Shown here: positions 1 through 11,452 of the stretch, piece by piece
Layout of the letters: every line of letters starts with the position of its first letter
Numbering within the stretch: position 1 is the first letter of the stretch
Assembly (NCBI RefSeq): GCF_037975245.1
Contig: NC_092569.1
Location: forward strand, 1,651,501-1,715,500
Direction of reading: 5' to 3'
Length of the DNA stretch: 64,000 bases
Source: Apostichopus japonicus
Lineage: Eukaryota > Echinodermata > Holothuroidea > Aspidochirotida > Stichopodidae
Notes under the pieces: model-generated
What the model was told of the DNA's origin: nothing
What the model saw: only the letters and a program-made list of their open reading frames with translations
The model's database searches: none
Made by a program: the position numbers and the translations under genes

Positions 1-1745
1 TCTTTACCGGGCCTCTATACTGCACAAAACATTTTACTCATTAACTTTTTCCTTGCAAGAATATAAAGAAATTACAAAAGACCTTTACATAACCACAGGA
101 ACAGTGACACCAATTTATGTGTTCATTATGCTGTCCCCAATTCTCCATAGGCTTATGTATGCTGTGTCCACCACTTTCCATTTACCAGTTTCAGTATTAA
201 ACACTTCTGGGGTGGTACAGTGCCCTAAAATGGACAAAAACTAGACAGATAATATATGTGATTCAGTGACTAATGCATGTCCTTAATGGAAAACTGGGGA
301 ACACAGAATAGCAAATACGAAGGGAGAATTTATGGAGAACACTATACAAGATGAACATTGTTCATGATAACTTTATCTGGGGTGGTTAGGTGCAAAGTTA
401 AGCACAAATGGATTACATACAAGTGAAAATATCGGGGTTTTTTCCAGTCATCTAATGGTGCTTATGAACACATTGGCTTTACAAGAGGTGCTCAAAATCA
501 TCCAATGTTAGCTCAGCCATGCCAACATGCTGTAATATTTGCATAGTTCAACAATTTGTTTCACTGATGAGAAATGTATGCCTATGTGTGTAATAAAAAT
601 TTCTTTTGTTTAAACATATGGGCCTACACTAGCCTACAGAGCATCCCGGTGGGAAACTTCAGGTCCACTAACTACAGACATTTCCATACACATGGCTTAT
701 GGTGGATAACCAGTTTGCTGAAAGCTATTCTTCTCTATAATAGTTATCTGTTCCAGTAGTTCCAAAGTCTGAGATGGCAACATCCAAACACATTTTCTTT
801 AAACAGTTTTTGTTGTTGTTTAATCTGAAGTTAGCTGCCGAGCTAACAACTCATTTTGAGCCTTTCATTGGAACACCAGTGGATGGTCTATAATGAAGTC
901 ATGATAACTTTAAAATAACCCCTACTGTTCGCATTTGCTATGTAGAGTGATTGACACTAGAAAGCTAGATTACTGTATCACAAAGAAAATTCCTATGTAG
1001 ACAATGTGAGGAAATTCAACGAGAGCTTTGCGATTGAAAAATCCTGTAATTCCTTTTGTTACAAGTCTCATGATGGTGCCGAATACTTGACCTTCTTTTT
1101 GGAAACTGTATGGCTGTATGATATCTGTTGATGGAATTGAACCATCTGCTGAATGAATTCTGCATCACCAGAACAGATTATATAATGGCCTAACAAGTTC
1201 CAAAAAGAAAAAAATCAATTTGGTCTATGTTTCTAGCACCTGGAACTTTAAAACTGAAGTCCAATTTTGGAGTTGAATGTCAAAGAACAAATCATACCTC
1301 AATACAATTGCCACACATACTGTAGGGAATGAAACTTTGGAGAACCATCAGCAGATGAATGTATGAATATGATGAATGTGGAGTAAGTCATGGATGTGGA
1401 GTAAGTCTCCACTATATGGAAAATACATTGCATTCCACACAGCCCACCTATTTTGAGAAGACTTCATCAGGGGAAGAATAATCTTGTGCAACCTGTAAAA
1501 ATGTTTTTTTTTGCAGACAATGTTATTAATGGCACAATCAATTTACAACGAATATCATAACATGTACAGGCCTATTGAAGTTCAATGAGTTTACACTGTT
1601 GGAGATGTTGCATTTCAATATCTCAATCAGACCTTTGTTTGTCTTCAAATCTATCATATTTCTGAAATATCATGGGGAAGTAGGAATAATATCTTCTTGT
1701 TTGAACAAATGTAGGACTGGAGAAGAAACATTATATAGCCTAGAC
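1..1745. other. no recognised gene
   Basis: I read both strands and found no exon chain, no RNA gene and no clear repeat. The frames present are short (under 100 codons) and show no recognisable domain. The DNA is moderately AT-rich. It could be an intron or 3' flank of a gene to the left of the window, but nothing seen here proves that. Confidence 0.5.
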
Positions 1746-2221
1746 CAGGGTTGTCCAACCTACGGCCCGCGGGCCACAGTCCGACCCGCCTCAAGGCTGC
1801 GTCCGGCCCGCCAGAGATTATCTACGGTGCGAAATTTTAGTGAGCAGATATATTGATAACAATTTGAAGCTATATAATCATCATCCGAACCTTCTGCGTC
1901 CAAAAAACTGCATACAGGTCAGTTTTTGTGACACTCTCTCAGTGGAGGAGGGGGGAGGGGCGGGCGGTCCGTTCATCAGGACGGAAAATAAATCAGTACC
2001 ATTAGGGCCTGACTTTAGAATCCGTACCATATGAATGTGAAAGCTTACTTCGAATCGGCAGAATAACAACTCTATAATCAGTGCGCTCTGCTCGCAGTGC
2101 TCACATTTTGTTGCCTTGGGCTTCGGGCAAAAAATCGAGCGTAGGCTAGGGTTCATGCGGCCCCCTCCTTCATCATAATCATTCCATGTGGCCCTCCTCT
2201 GCAAAAGGTTGGACAACCCTG
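1746..2221. mobile_element. hAT-like non-autonomous DNA transposon
   Basis: The element is 476 bp. It begins CAGGGTTGTCCAACCT and ends with the exact reverse complement AGGTTGGACAACCCTG. It is flanked by a perfect 8-bp duplication, GCCTAGAC, at 1738-1745 and 2222-2229. An 8-bp target duplication and CAGGG...CCCTG ends are the known signature of hAT elements. No transposase frame is visible inside, so it must have been moved by an enzyme made elsewhere. The subterminal parts are GC-rich (GGCCCGCGGGCC near the left end). Confidence 0.9.
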
Positions 2222-2229
2222 GCCTAGAC

Positions 2230-3720
2230 CTACCTGCCTGGAAGATCCACATGAATCTTCAACACGTCCCTCATCATGAGTTTGGTTTTCAGATAAATAG
2301 GTACAGGTGCCATACGAGCTGTAAACGTTAGGCCTTTGCCTATTTAATTATTAGGGCCTAGCCTACTCCAGTCTCACGTCTCAGTGTGTAACTGACTCAT
2401 ATGGACGAATTGTCAATTTGTCAAGTAACGCAATAACGTTATTTTGTGAAAATCCGACCACTTTTACCTGCTAGTCCTCAGCACAGTCACCGGGCACACA
2501 TGCATTGCGTTCATATCAAAAATAGGAACTGAAGCCTTCACTTTGGTTGTTCAGCGTAATAAAGTGACGGTAACTAGTATAGGCCTTGGCTATTAGTACG
2601 TAATTCCATGTACACTACTGAAACCGGGATCGGCATAAGTTTACACAAGGGCGCAGACATGTTGTTTATCCAGGAAATGCCTGCGATTGGCTGAAACCCT
2701 AAATCTTTTCTAAGATCTATTTTGATTGGTGCTAACACTCTGTGACAACGTCGTAGTGGTAATGAACCTAGGTTTATCCTCCATGTGAGGGCCGTATCCT
2801 CATGGGTTTCCACTGTCCTCTCTAGGCTTGCTTTAGGCCGTTATTGATTGGTCATCGCTCTGTGTGTCTTTATTATTATGAAATACGATTGTGCGACTTG
2901 TAACACGAACCATCGAAATACGACTTTGAAATGTTCAACGTTATTGATTTTGAACACAGATAAAGACACGACATAGATTAGAAACATTTAAACATCACTT
3001 CAAGTTTATTTTATAGTGTTCACATTTATTTCTTAATTACCAAGTCGTATTAATGTGCGATAGATTATAGGGGTGAAATTTTGAGAAATCCATAAATCCG
3101 TAAAACCAGTTACGAAACCAGAAGGTCAAGCTACTAACAATCCACAAACGTTATTAAATAATGTGGAAGTATGATGTGGAAGAGAAAGATAAAAAATTCA
3201 GCTAAAGTTGAAAAATCCTTCTCACTTGAAGATGATCTTATCTCTTGATCTCAAGATATGGTTGATTGAATGTAACCAATTTTGACTGGCTTAATCCTTG
3301 ATTCTTCCCTGGAGTGGATCACAATGTGGTCTGTGATGTCATAATGGCAATTTTTCATTCTTTTTTTCAGAAGCTTTGCTTGTAGCTATTTTAAATTTCT
3401 TGCTGATTTATCCTTGAAACCTGATACTAATTTTGGAATGCTGACTTGGCCGTTAGTCCTCTGTATTTAGAATTTCATTAAAATGGACCTCACACCACCC
3501 TTGAGATGCAGAATATAAAGTTGAAGGAGATACTGCGTTTTTATGAGACACCAAAAACGCCAAAATGAGAGGCTATTTACCCGTACGCCACAGAAATCTC
3601 TGAAATCCTATGGTACTACATGAAAGACACCGTTATTATATGTGATGCTAGAAGTTACAATCTATATAAAAAAAAAATCATGTCACCTGCATGAATGAAC
3701 CTAGTAACAAATCTCTCCAC
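2230..3720. other. no recognised gene
   Basis: No exon-like frame with homology was found on either strand. The stretch ends in a poly-C run (3719-3733) that leads into the TA array and SINE pair. Confidence 0.45.
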
Positions 3721-3749
3721 CCCCCCCCCCCCACCCTTGCCCCTCATCC

Positions 3750-3752
3750 ACA

Positions 3753-3823
<71 letters not shown>
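3750..3823. repeat. TA microsatellite, tail of SINE copy A
   Basis: Almost pure TA dinucleotide. It directly abuts the end of the minus-strand SINE unit at 3824, so it looks like the expanded 3' tail of that SINE rather than an independent repeat. Confidence 0.85.
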
Positions 3824-3827
<4 letters not shown>

Positions 3828-4196
3828 GAAAATCGTAATGAGTTGGAAAATCAAGAACAGTGAAAAAACTTTCAGCCTCCACCGGGATTCGAACCACGGG
3901 CCTCCCGCTCTGTACGCGGACACCCTAACCACTAGGCTATGGACGCTGATTGTATGTCCAGAGGTTCGAAACCGGTAAGGAAGATCGTAATTCCACTGTA
4001 GGCGTTTGTCACCTATATCGAACAATACTAGTTCTGTTTTTGGTGACATATTTTGCCCTACTCTAGAGATCAAACATGATACTCTCCAACTCGAAAATCA
4101 TTTGTGATTCCTAAAGCCGGATCTCGAAAGAGATACTTTGAACAGACTTTATGTTAATGCAATGGAGGAAAACGACAAAGGCAAATGAATATATAT
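3824..4196 (-). mobile_element. tRNA-derived SINE, copy A of a tandem pair
   Basis: On the minus strand a tRNA-like head lies at about 3874-3947. It has an A-box-like stretch TAGCCTAGTGGTTAGGGTG and a B box GGTTCGAATCC, the two internal promoter elements of RNA polymerase III. The unit also has about 200 bp upstream of the head, a short body after it, and a TA-rich 3' end. The same unit recurs 373 bp to the right with few differences. This is not a working tRNA: the cloverleaf is poor and the unit is far longer than a tRNA. Confidence 0.75.
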
Positions 4197-4530
4197 AAAT
4201 GAAAATCGTAATGAGTTGGAAAATCAAGAACAGTGAAAAAACTTTCAGCCTCCACCGGGATTCGAACCACGGGCCTCCCGCTCTGTACGCGGACACCCTA
4301 ACCACTAGGCTATGGACGCTGATTGTATGTCCAGAGGTTCGAAACCGGTAAGGAAGATCGTAATTCCACTGTAGGCGTTTGTCACCTATATCGAACAATA
4401 CTAGTTCTGTTTTTGGTGACATATTTTGCCCTACTCTAGAGATCAAACATGATACTATCCAACTCGAAAATCATTTGTGATTCCTAAAGCCGGATCTCGA
4501 AAGAGATACTTTGAACAGACTTAATGTTAA

Positions 4531-4533
<3 letters not shown>
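4197..4533 (-). mobile_element. tRNA-derived SINE, copy B of a tandem pair
   Basis: Near-identical to the unit at 3824-4161, with the tRNA-like head at about 4247-4320 on the minus strand. The joint between the two units is a short piece containing the SINE tail (AAATGAATATATATA). The pair is therefore head-to-tail and may have arisen by unequal exchange or slippage at the TA tail. A TA array follows at once on the right. Confidence 0.75.
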
Positions 4534-4584
<51 letters not shown>

Positions 4585-4606
4585 TAGATATATAGATATA
4601 TAGATA

Positions 4607-4692
<86 letters not shown>
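4534..4692. repeat. TA microsatellite
   Basis: About 160 bp of TA repeat with a few TAGA and TTTA interruptions. All long frames here (runs of Ile-Tyr) are products of the repeat and are not genes. Confidence 0.9.
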
Positions 4693-4701
<9 letters not shown>

Positions 4702-4961
4702 AAAATATTCCAAGTAGAACACGACAGAGCTCAGGTTCTTGTAATTTATGCCAGGCCGAGAAACTAGCGATAATAGATCATTCTAGCCCTAATCTCTTGA
4801 ACAAAACAAAAGAAATCCTCGCAAGCTGCAGACATCAACCAAAACATCCCCAAAATAAAGTCAAAACTAAGATGAAAGAGAGGTATCTTTTTAGTACACC
4901 TCCTGACGATTGCTAGTAAGCATGAAACTCTGAGTAGAGGTTTGGTTGCAGAAAAATCAAA

Positions 4962-5170
<209 letters not shown>

Positions 5171-5192
5171 AAGAATTACATGTATTTAAAAT

Positions 5193-8049
5193 TTAATCCA
5201 TGAATCGCAGGTAGTATAAAATCACAAGGCCAGCGAAAGTTGTACTGACAAACGGCCGAAACTGAGAATTAGCTCCATTCCGAGGATCTACGATGGTCTC
5301 ATTGCCGAACAGTCGTTCTTCAAATTCACTGAGTTGATCGAAAGTGACACAGTAGTCTGACGGACAAACGCACGTGTTAAGGCTCTCGTAGTTAAATCCG
5401 GGACCTTGGAAGTTATCAACATGAGCTAAGGATGGGTCGATGGCTTTTAATTCATCACGATCGTTGCAGCCGCTGAGAAAGCCAGTGCCACAGGAGGTGA
5501 CCATGTATCGCACCGAATAATCGTCTTGAACTGGAGAGAGAAAGTGTAACCGTCGGTTAACTGAGGCTTATGAAGTATATGAATGAGATAACCGGGGATG
5601 CAGGCTCTTCAAGAATGAATGCTATCAACATTATACAAACACGCAGTCAACAGACGCTGAAGCTTATAAAATGACACACTTACAAATGAAAGGAACACCC
5701 CCCCCCCTCCACCCCATCATGCACCCGATCACTACGAACCTGACCACAATGAACTAGAACAATAAGAGTGGCTGAAAGACAAGAAACGGTAGCAAAAGAG
5801 CATTGTAACAAGTTATGAGCTTAGCAATGGTATGTACAGACTTAAGATGGTCACTCCAAAGAGCCTTCTTCCAGATCTTAGGACCTTTGAAACAGATACA
5901 AGCCTGAGTGGAATTCAAATGATTTACAGCAATGCTAACAGAGTTGTGGTTGTGCATGGTCTAACGCTTGGAAAGGAACGGTTGCAGTTTGCCGAATAAC
6001 TATATCATAAATATTGAGGATTTTGAGTTTTAACGGAACGTGGATTACTGTGATATAAAGAGAGTAACTCTTTGTTATGAAAAAAACCTAAAGTTTCTGC
6101 AGTCGGGAAGGATATAGTAGGTTGCCGGACAGATTTACAGTAAGAAAAGTAAGGTAAGAGAATGGTAGTAGACAGAATGTAGAATTCTTTGTACAATGCT
6201 TATATATTTGTAGCCTATGATATAGCCTATATGATTTAGCTTATCTGTGTTGTAACCTATGCACCAACCATGAGAGTATAGCTAGACTTCTTTTTAAGGG
6301 GTACCCAATATTTTTCTAGCGGGGGGGGGGGGGGGGAGGGCGGCTGGCATGACCTATTTCTAAATATAAAGAAAATATTTTCTGACCGTTTTTTGGGGGA
6401 GGGGGAGGGCCTGACAGATATTTTTTGGGGAAATGCTTGCCACCGCCCCCCCCCCCCCGCCCCCAATGCCGAGGCTACCATTAATGCAGTACGGTAGTCG
6501 TTATACCATGGACCAGAGAGCCTAACCTCTTGATGAAAGGTGCTTCTCTCTTTGCAGTTTATTCCATGGGGTTTGCAGAAAATAGGAAGGGGTGTAATTT
6601 GTAGACCTACAATCAAAACTCTATAGTCCACTTCTGCTTCATTCCGTTTGGGTAAAAAAATATATACTTACATGAGAATTTCGATGCAATCAAAACACAT
6701 TTGTCCTGCAGTGTTGGGTGACATTTTTGAGTTGTCAGTTGCAGGTTGTTGAAAGCTATCTGGTTACAAGTGTTAATGTAGCTTTGATTGTGTGCGGTAC
6801 ACTCTTTCTTTATCCAATGATAGCATTCAAGTCCCTGAACTGCCAACAAAAAAAATAGTAATAATAATAAAAATAATAATAATTTTGATCACCGCTTCCC
6901 TTTTTGGTTTCCCGAAAGGAAAAACTAGCTTGTGAGGTGGACCGCGGATTGCAAAGTCGGTAATGAATATAAAGCGATTCGCAAAGTTGGTTATTACTAT
7001 TACGTTTAGATTCGTCCAAAACGGCAGCATACAGAAACGTTGTACTCAAAGCCGAAGCCAAAGTGAATTCATCAGGTCACACATCCGGAGCCTATACATG
7101 ATGAGTTCTTCACTACCGCCCCCGTTCCCTTTCGGAGAGACATTTCATACTGTAGTTTTTATTACCGAGACATGGTGAAAATTGTTTCATTTTCAATTCA
7201 ACTAATTAACATGATTATTATAGGAATATATATTCCCCAAGATCTGTTGATTTTTTTTTATACAAATATTAAAACCCTGCATAATTATACTCCAGCATGC
7301 TATTGGGAATATTTCAAAAGCATTTCAGTAAACATGATTAATATCATCAGTTTTACCTCCAAATATGTTACAAATCCAAATAATGGCCATTAATGTCCAA
7401 CTTTCTTGAAGAAGCATTTCTACAAGGGCTACCACTCTTACCACCACCAAAAAAAGATCTTGGTTATTTGGTTCAACAAAGCAAATATCAACAGGCCAAA
7501 ATATTCTGACTGTATATAGTCCTTCCTTCACTGTCCATTTTTTTCATATTTTGTATTGATTCCCAAGAGTGTGGCTCTTATATGTAACCGACCTTTAATG
7601 GGCAGCCAATAACGCCCCACCCCCACCCCCCCCCAATTAAAACAAAGAATATACAATATGTATACTCTCAACAACATTTCATATAGTACAATATGGGGAA
7701 CCAATTATCCAACTAAATTGACACGAATTGTGAACAGTTGCAGCTCCTGATGTTTGGAACAAACTTCCTACTGACGATAAAACAGCTCATATATTGTTAA
7801 GTCTTTTAACAGAGAACTTATGACTTGTCTGTACCCAAGAGCATTTTGTATACTCTTAGCACCACTGAACATTGCATGACTTTGGATATTAGTCAATATA
7901 TAAATTATTGATTGATTGATTGATTGCTTGATCGATCAGAGAAACCATTGAAAACTGACGCTTAGGCCGATATCCTACTGTACAGTAACTTACCAGGGAA
8001 TGAAGCCGATATGCAGAGGAGAATAATGTAGGTCAGCATTTTATTTTAT
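5193..8049 (-). CDS. secreted Ly6/uPAR-like protein, copy 1
   Basis: Minus-strand exons, 5' to 3': 8039-7994 (ATG at 8039; about 10 bp of leader back to an acceptor at 8049), 6839-6672, and 5530-5193 (stop). Splice phases agree (1, then 1), giving 183 residues. Exon 1 encodes a signal peptide, [15 protein letters not shown]. Exons 2 and 3 carry ten cysteines, five each, the usual count of a Ly6/uPAR (three-finger) domain. The last ones read CVCPSDYC, a variant of the family's CC-x4-CN ending. The C-terminus ([10 protein letters not shown]) is hydrophobic and follows small residues, suggesting GPI anchoring at the outer cell surface. N-glycosylation sites are visible at NQS and NET. Ligand and role are unknown. 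The family call rests on cysteine pattern and architecture; another small cysteine-rich secreted family remains possible. Confidence 0.72.
6250..6480. repeat. G/C-tract repeat in intron 2 of Ly6-like copy 1
   Basis: Long poly-G (about 6321-6336) and poly-C (about 6447-6460) runs face each other across about 110 bp. The same arrangement, with different tract lengths, lies in the matching intron of copy 2 (about 17440-17630), so it predates the duplication. The G runs could form quadruplexes. Sequence fidelity here may be poor. Confidence 0.55.
7735..7927 (+). mobile_element. LINE 3' end, degenerate, duplicon 1
   Basis: Plus-strand translation starts [14 protein letters not shown], which resembles the C-terminal tail of reverse transcriptases of CR1/L2-type non-LTR elements (pattern APxxWNxLP). 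Stop codons follow, then a 3' end reading TATATAAATTATTGATTGAT with a short ATTG repeat tail at about 7906-7927. Only the 3' end is present, as is usual for 5'-truncated LINE copies. The same fragment lies in duplicon 2, where it is interrupted by a later insertion. Confidence 0.65.
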
Positions 8050-8239
8050 CTGCGAACAGAACAGACAGAAATTATAATAAATAATAACATGGTAAAGATG
8101 AAAAAGTATAATTTAGTGTTTCAGATTTGACGCAGTAACAAGCTAGAATGTTCTAGGCTGTTTTAGAATAGCAAAGATATTTTACGGTTCTGTGAACTAT
8201 AGAAGGTCAATGTGTAGCCATTTTGTGTCCAAGATTTTA

Positions 8240-8600
8240 CATATATATCTTTATATATTCATTTGCCTTGGTTGTTTATTTCCATTTCATTTAACAGAGT
8301 CTGTTCAAATGATCTCTTTCGACATCCGGTCTTAAGATTCACAAATGATTTCTAGTCGGTTAGCATCACGACTAAGACCAAATACCATCACCAAAGAGAA
8401 CTGGCATTGTTCGATACAGGTATAGCAAAAAGCTTGCGGTGGAATGACAATTCCTTCCTTACTGGTTTCGAAACGCTACAAGGGGTGCCCATGGTTACTG
8501 AATGAAAGAGTTTTAAACAGCGTTATATCACCTTCAATCCCCCATGTTTTCACACCAGACCTTAACCATGCAAACAGACGCAAACAAAGCCGATATCTGA
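8240..8600 (+). mobile_element. diverged SINE copy lacking its tRNA head
   Basis: From about 8250 the plus strand follows the 5' portion of the SINE pair at 3824-4533, including AGTCTGTTCAAA and CTTACTGGTTTCGAAAC. The match fades before the tRNA-like A and B boxes. It is clearly more diverged than copies A and B are from each other. It has no counterpart at the matching place in duplicon 2. Confidence 0.6.
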
Positions 8601-9282
8601 AAATACGCCACTCTCAGAAGCTGAACTGAATATATAAATAAATATCAAAACATGTCACATGTATTTTATTGAGCGGCGCCTATTGTGCTGCTTTTTTTAG
8701 TAGAGTTTTCACAGTCGTTATTGATTCACACAGCAATATAACGCGCTTTATACGGAGGCTTGTGGTGTTGCCGTTTGAGGTTCTGCGATTGTGCGTTGTA
8801 ATGACTAGACTAGTTTTGGTGCGTGTATGTGACATTGGCTTATAAACTTGCACGGTAACTCTAAAATTTCATGGTCAGGATTAAATTCATTTAATTTTAC
8901 GTCAATGTCTAAAAAAGGTCGTAGACACGATAACTCAAAACGTCACAAACCTAATTTGTATGCAGAAAGTTTTGAGATACTAATTGAGCTAAAAATATCA
9001 CTCTAGCCCTTTTCTCCCCCCCCCCCCCTCCCATTCACAAAATTTGTGTCTTATAAAGCTATATGCATATATTGGATCAGAGTTGCTAAAACCAGAGACA
9101 GTCAGCCGCCGTAGGGTTCAAACTTAGTAAACAAAGCCATTATATATAACGCTTTGGGCATGATACGATATTTCTATAAGTTACAAGGCGCTCCATCGAA
9201 GAAACAAACAACAACCTAGAACTGTAGTCTACACGGTGACATCCCTTTGTTCCGAGGCTACACAGTATGGAAGCATTGGCAA

Positions 9283-9294
9283 TAATAATAATAA

Positions 9295-9325
<31 letters not shown>

Positions 9326-9329
9326 AAAA
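9283..9329. repeat. AAT trinucleotide microsatellite
   Basis: About 14 AAT units with one interruption, lying beside the candidate leader-exon donor site at 9347. Copy 2 has no such tract at the matching site (about 20,115). Confidence 0.85.
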
Positions 9330-9347
9330 CAAATTTATAAATCTTAC

Positions 9348-9470
9348 CGATATAACAGTGAATAGCTTGGCAAATTTGTCTTTCGTGATACCGACGAAAA
9401 TGAGGTGTATTTAATACCGTAATGAAACCATGACCAATATATATATATATTCCAGACTAACACATACTGC
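9348..9470 (-). other. candidate non-coding leader exon of Ly6-like copy 1
   Basis: On the minus strand this stretch ends TTATATCG and is followed by GTAAGAT, a strong splice donor. The coding exon downstream (8049) starts after TTCTGTTCGCAG, a strong acceptor 10 bp before the ATG. Both sites are kept in the second duplicon (donor at 20,164; acceptor at 19,154). The inference is a leader exon spliced to the signal-peptide exon. The 5' limit is not visible and is approximate. Confidence 0.35.
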
Positions 9471-9584
9471 GCAACTGCGGTGACTGGAAAATTTGATTCT
9501 TCGAAAAAACGGGAATGAGGTTGACCTGGGTACGGAGAATTCAAGGTGCCATAATATACACATATATACACACATACATGCATG

Positions 9585-9940
9585 CATATTATATATATAT
9601 ATATAGATATATATATTTATATAGATATATATATATTTATATATATATATAGATATATATAGATATAGAAATATAGATAGGCTATATAGACATATAGATA
9701 TATATATACATATATATATATAGATATATATTGATATAGATATATATATATAGATATATATATAGATATATATAGATATATATATATAGATATATATATA
9801 TATATTTATATAGATATATATATTTATATATATATATAGATATATATAGATATAGAAATATAGATAGGCTATATAGACATATAGATATATATACATATAT
9901 ATATATATATAGATATATATTGATATAGATATATATATAT

Positions 9941-10017
<77 letters not shown>

Positions 10018-10082
10018 TATATATCTATATGTCTATATAGCCTATCTATATATCTGTATCTATATATATATCTATATATATA
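9585..10082. repeat. TA-rich array with internal direct and inverted copies
   Basis: A 500-bp tract made of TATA, GATATA and TTTATA. A marker, AGATAGGCTATATAGACATA, occurs at about 9676 and again 187 bp later. Its inverse, centred on AGCCTATCTATA, follows at about 10,039. The array therefore has at least two direct units and one inverted unit. The long tyrosine/isoleucine frame across it is an artefact. Confidence 0.8.
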
Positions 10083-10124
10083 AACTGAAACTAAACTGAA
10101 ATATAAACTAAACTGAAAACGCAA

Positions 10125-10640
10125 TGAAAGGCTTTAAATAGAATTAATACCGGCATTAAATAGACCAATCGCATTAGCGAATTTTGAAGCTGTTATGCTC
10201 TGATTTTCGTCGAGAATCTTGTAGGTTATTGACATGTGTTCCCAATCCGATGTTTTACCAGTTCGCAATGCTTTGAACCGTTTTGTTAATCTTCGAAGAG
10301 CATTACGCTATGAAAAGTTTGGAAGACTCCTGAATGAAGATGGATGACCTAACGGGGAAAGTTTCGCGCCTGCGCAATAGCTGGAAACATGAAAGGAAGC
10401 TTGTCGATAAAATATTGCATATTATACCAAAGCGCAACTAAAGTTTCAGTGCCAACTAAACAAATATGGTCTATTTTATGCTGGTATTGATTCTATTTAA
10501 TGCCAGTATTAATACTATTTAATGCCGGTATTAATTATATTTAATGCCGGTATTAATTATATTAAATACCGGCATATGAAGCTGCATGGTGATTGGCTGA
10601 GAATTAATGCCGGTATTAAATAGAATTAATACCGGTTAGA
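10125..10640. mobile_element. probable MITE-like element with repeated ends
   Basis: The left end contains ATTAATACCGGCATTAAATA followed by GACCAATCGC. The right end contains GATTGGCTGAG and then the inverse ATTAATGCCGGTATTAAAT. Between about 10,470 and 10,640 the motif TTAATGCCGGTATTAA is repeated several times. Inverted ends with multiplied subterminal motifs are typical of non-autonomous DNA transposons. I could not fix a target-site duplication, so the borders are approximate. Confidence 0.5.
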
Positions 10641-11452
10641 ATTTACATTCGTACGGACATTTGATCAGCAATTATTCCCGTATGGCCTACCATATACGTA
10701 AACGGTTAATGCATACAAAATAAATATTTCTGCCGTCTCTTATTAAGTTGTGAGAAAATTTGGAACTAGTCCAACAAACTTGACAAAGCGCTATTGTTCT
10801 CTGCGGTATCTATATCCTCCCGAAATCCAAGCACGGCGGCATCATTGTTTACACAGACAAAGACCGCTATTCAACCTATTACTGAGCGGATTGTGCTTAA
10901 AAAAACCCTAACACTTTGACAAATTTCTATCTTACTAACCCTTCTAGCTATAGACTTGGTTTGAGTATTAGAATAAAGCTGATATTAAGATCTACTCAAA
11001 ATATTTTATTTCCAAAATTTTGGTTTAACTTTGTTTGATTCAAGAAGTATGAAAATACTACATTTTTAATTGTTTTTCCAAGCAAACCCAGGCTCTACTA
11101 TAAGAAACAGGCCAGTACCTAGTTATAAATACACTAGAAGCCCAACACATAAAAGATAACTACCCTGAAAAGATCAGGGCTATATAGAATTGGACATTTG
11201 AATTATCATCGGAATATTGCCGTCCAAAAACCAAGAAAATGCTGAAAAACTCTTCATTGTTTCAAATATCATATCACGGTCACCCTACCCCATTGCTCAA
11301 AAATGTCATAAATATGATGTTCTTTACAAGCTTCCGTCGTGCTGACGTATATGTGAGTATGCCATATTATAGGCGTTGACACATGCATCGATGTATATAT
11401 ATATAGCTTGCTGGTCACTTCGCCCAACAACCATTTCGCCCAACTACCATTT
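10641..11452. other. no recognised gene
   Basis: Unique-looking AT-rich sequence between the MITE-like element and the 36-bp minisatellite. No domain, RNA gene or splice-linked exon was seen on either strand. Confidence 0.45.

Noticed and set aside
2574-2813. 79-codon minus-strand frame
   Set aside because: No homology, no splice partners and composition like the flanking DNA.
3874-3947. functional tRNA gene on the minus strand (also 4247-4320)
   Set aside because: A and B boxes are good, but the stems pair poorly and the sequence is embedded in a longer repeated SINE unit.
6810-7061. signal-peptide-like frame starting [15 protein letters not shown] near the Ly6-like gene (and its copy at 18030-18239)
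   Set aside because: It has no ATG in frame. A proper signal-peptide exon with ATG, acceptor and matching phase lies at 7994-8049 (19098-19153). The similarity between copies is part of the duplicon.
9411-10124. 237-codon frame of Tyr/Ile repeats, and similar frames at 4471-5203 and 19145-19664
   Set aside because: They are translations of TA microsatellites, open in several frames on both strands.
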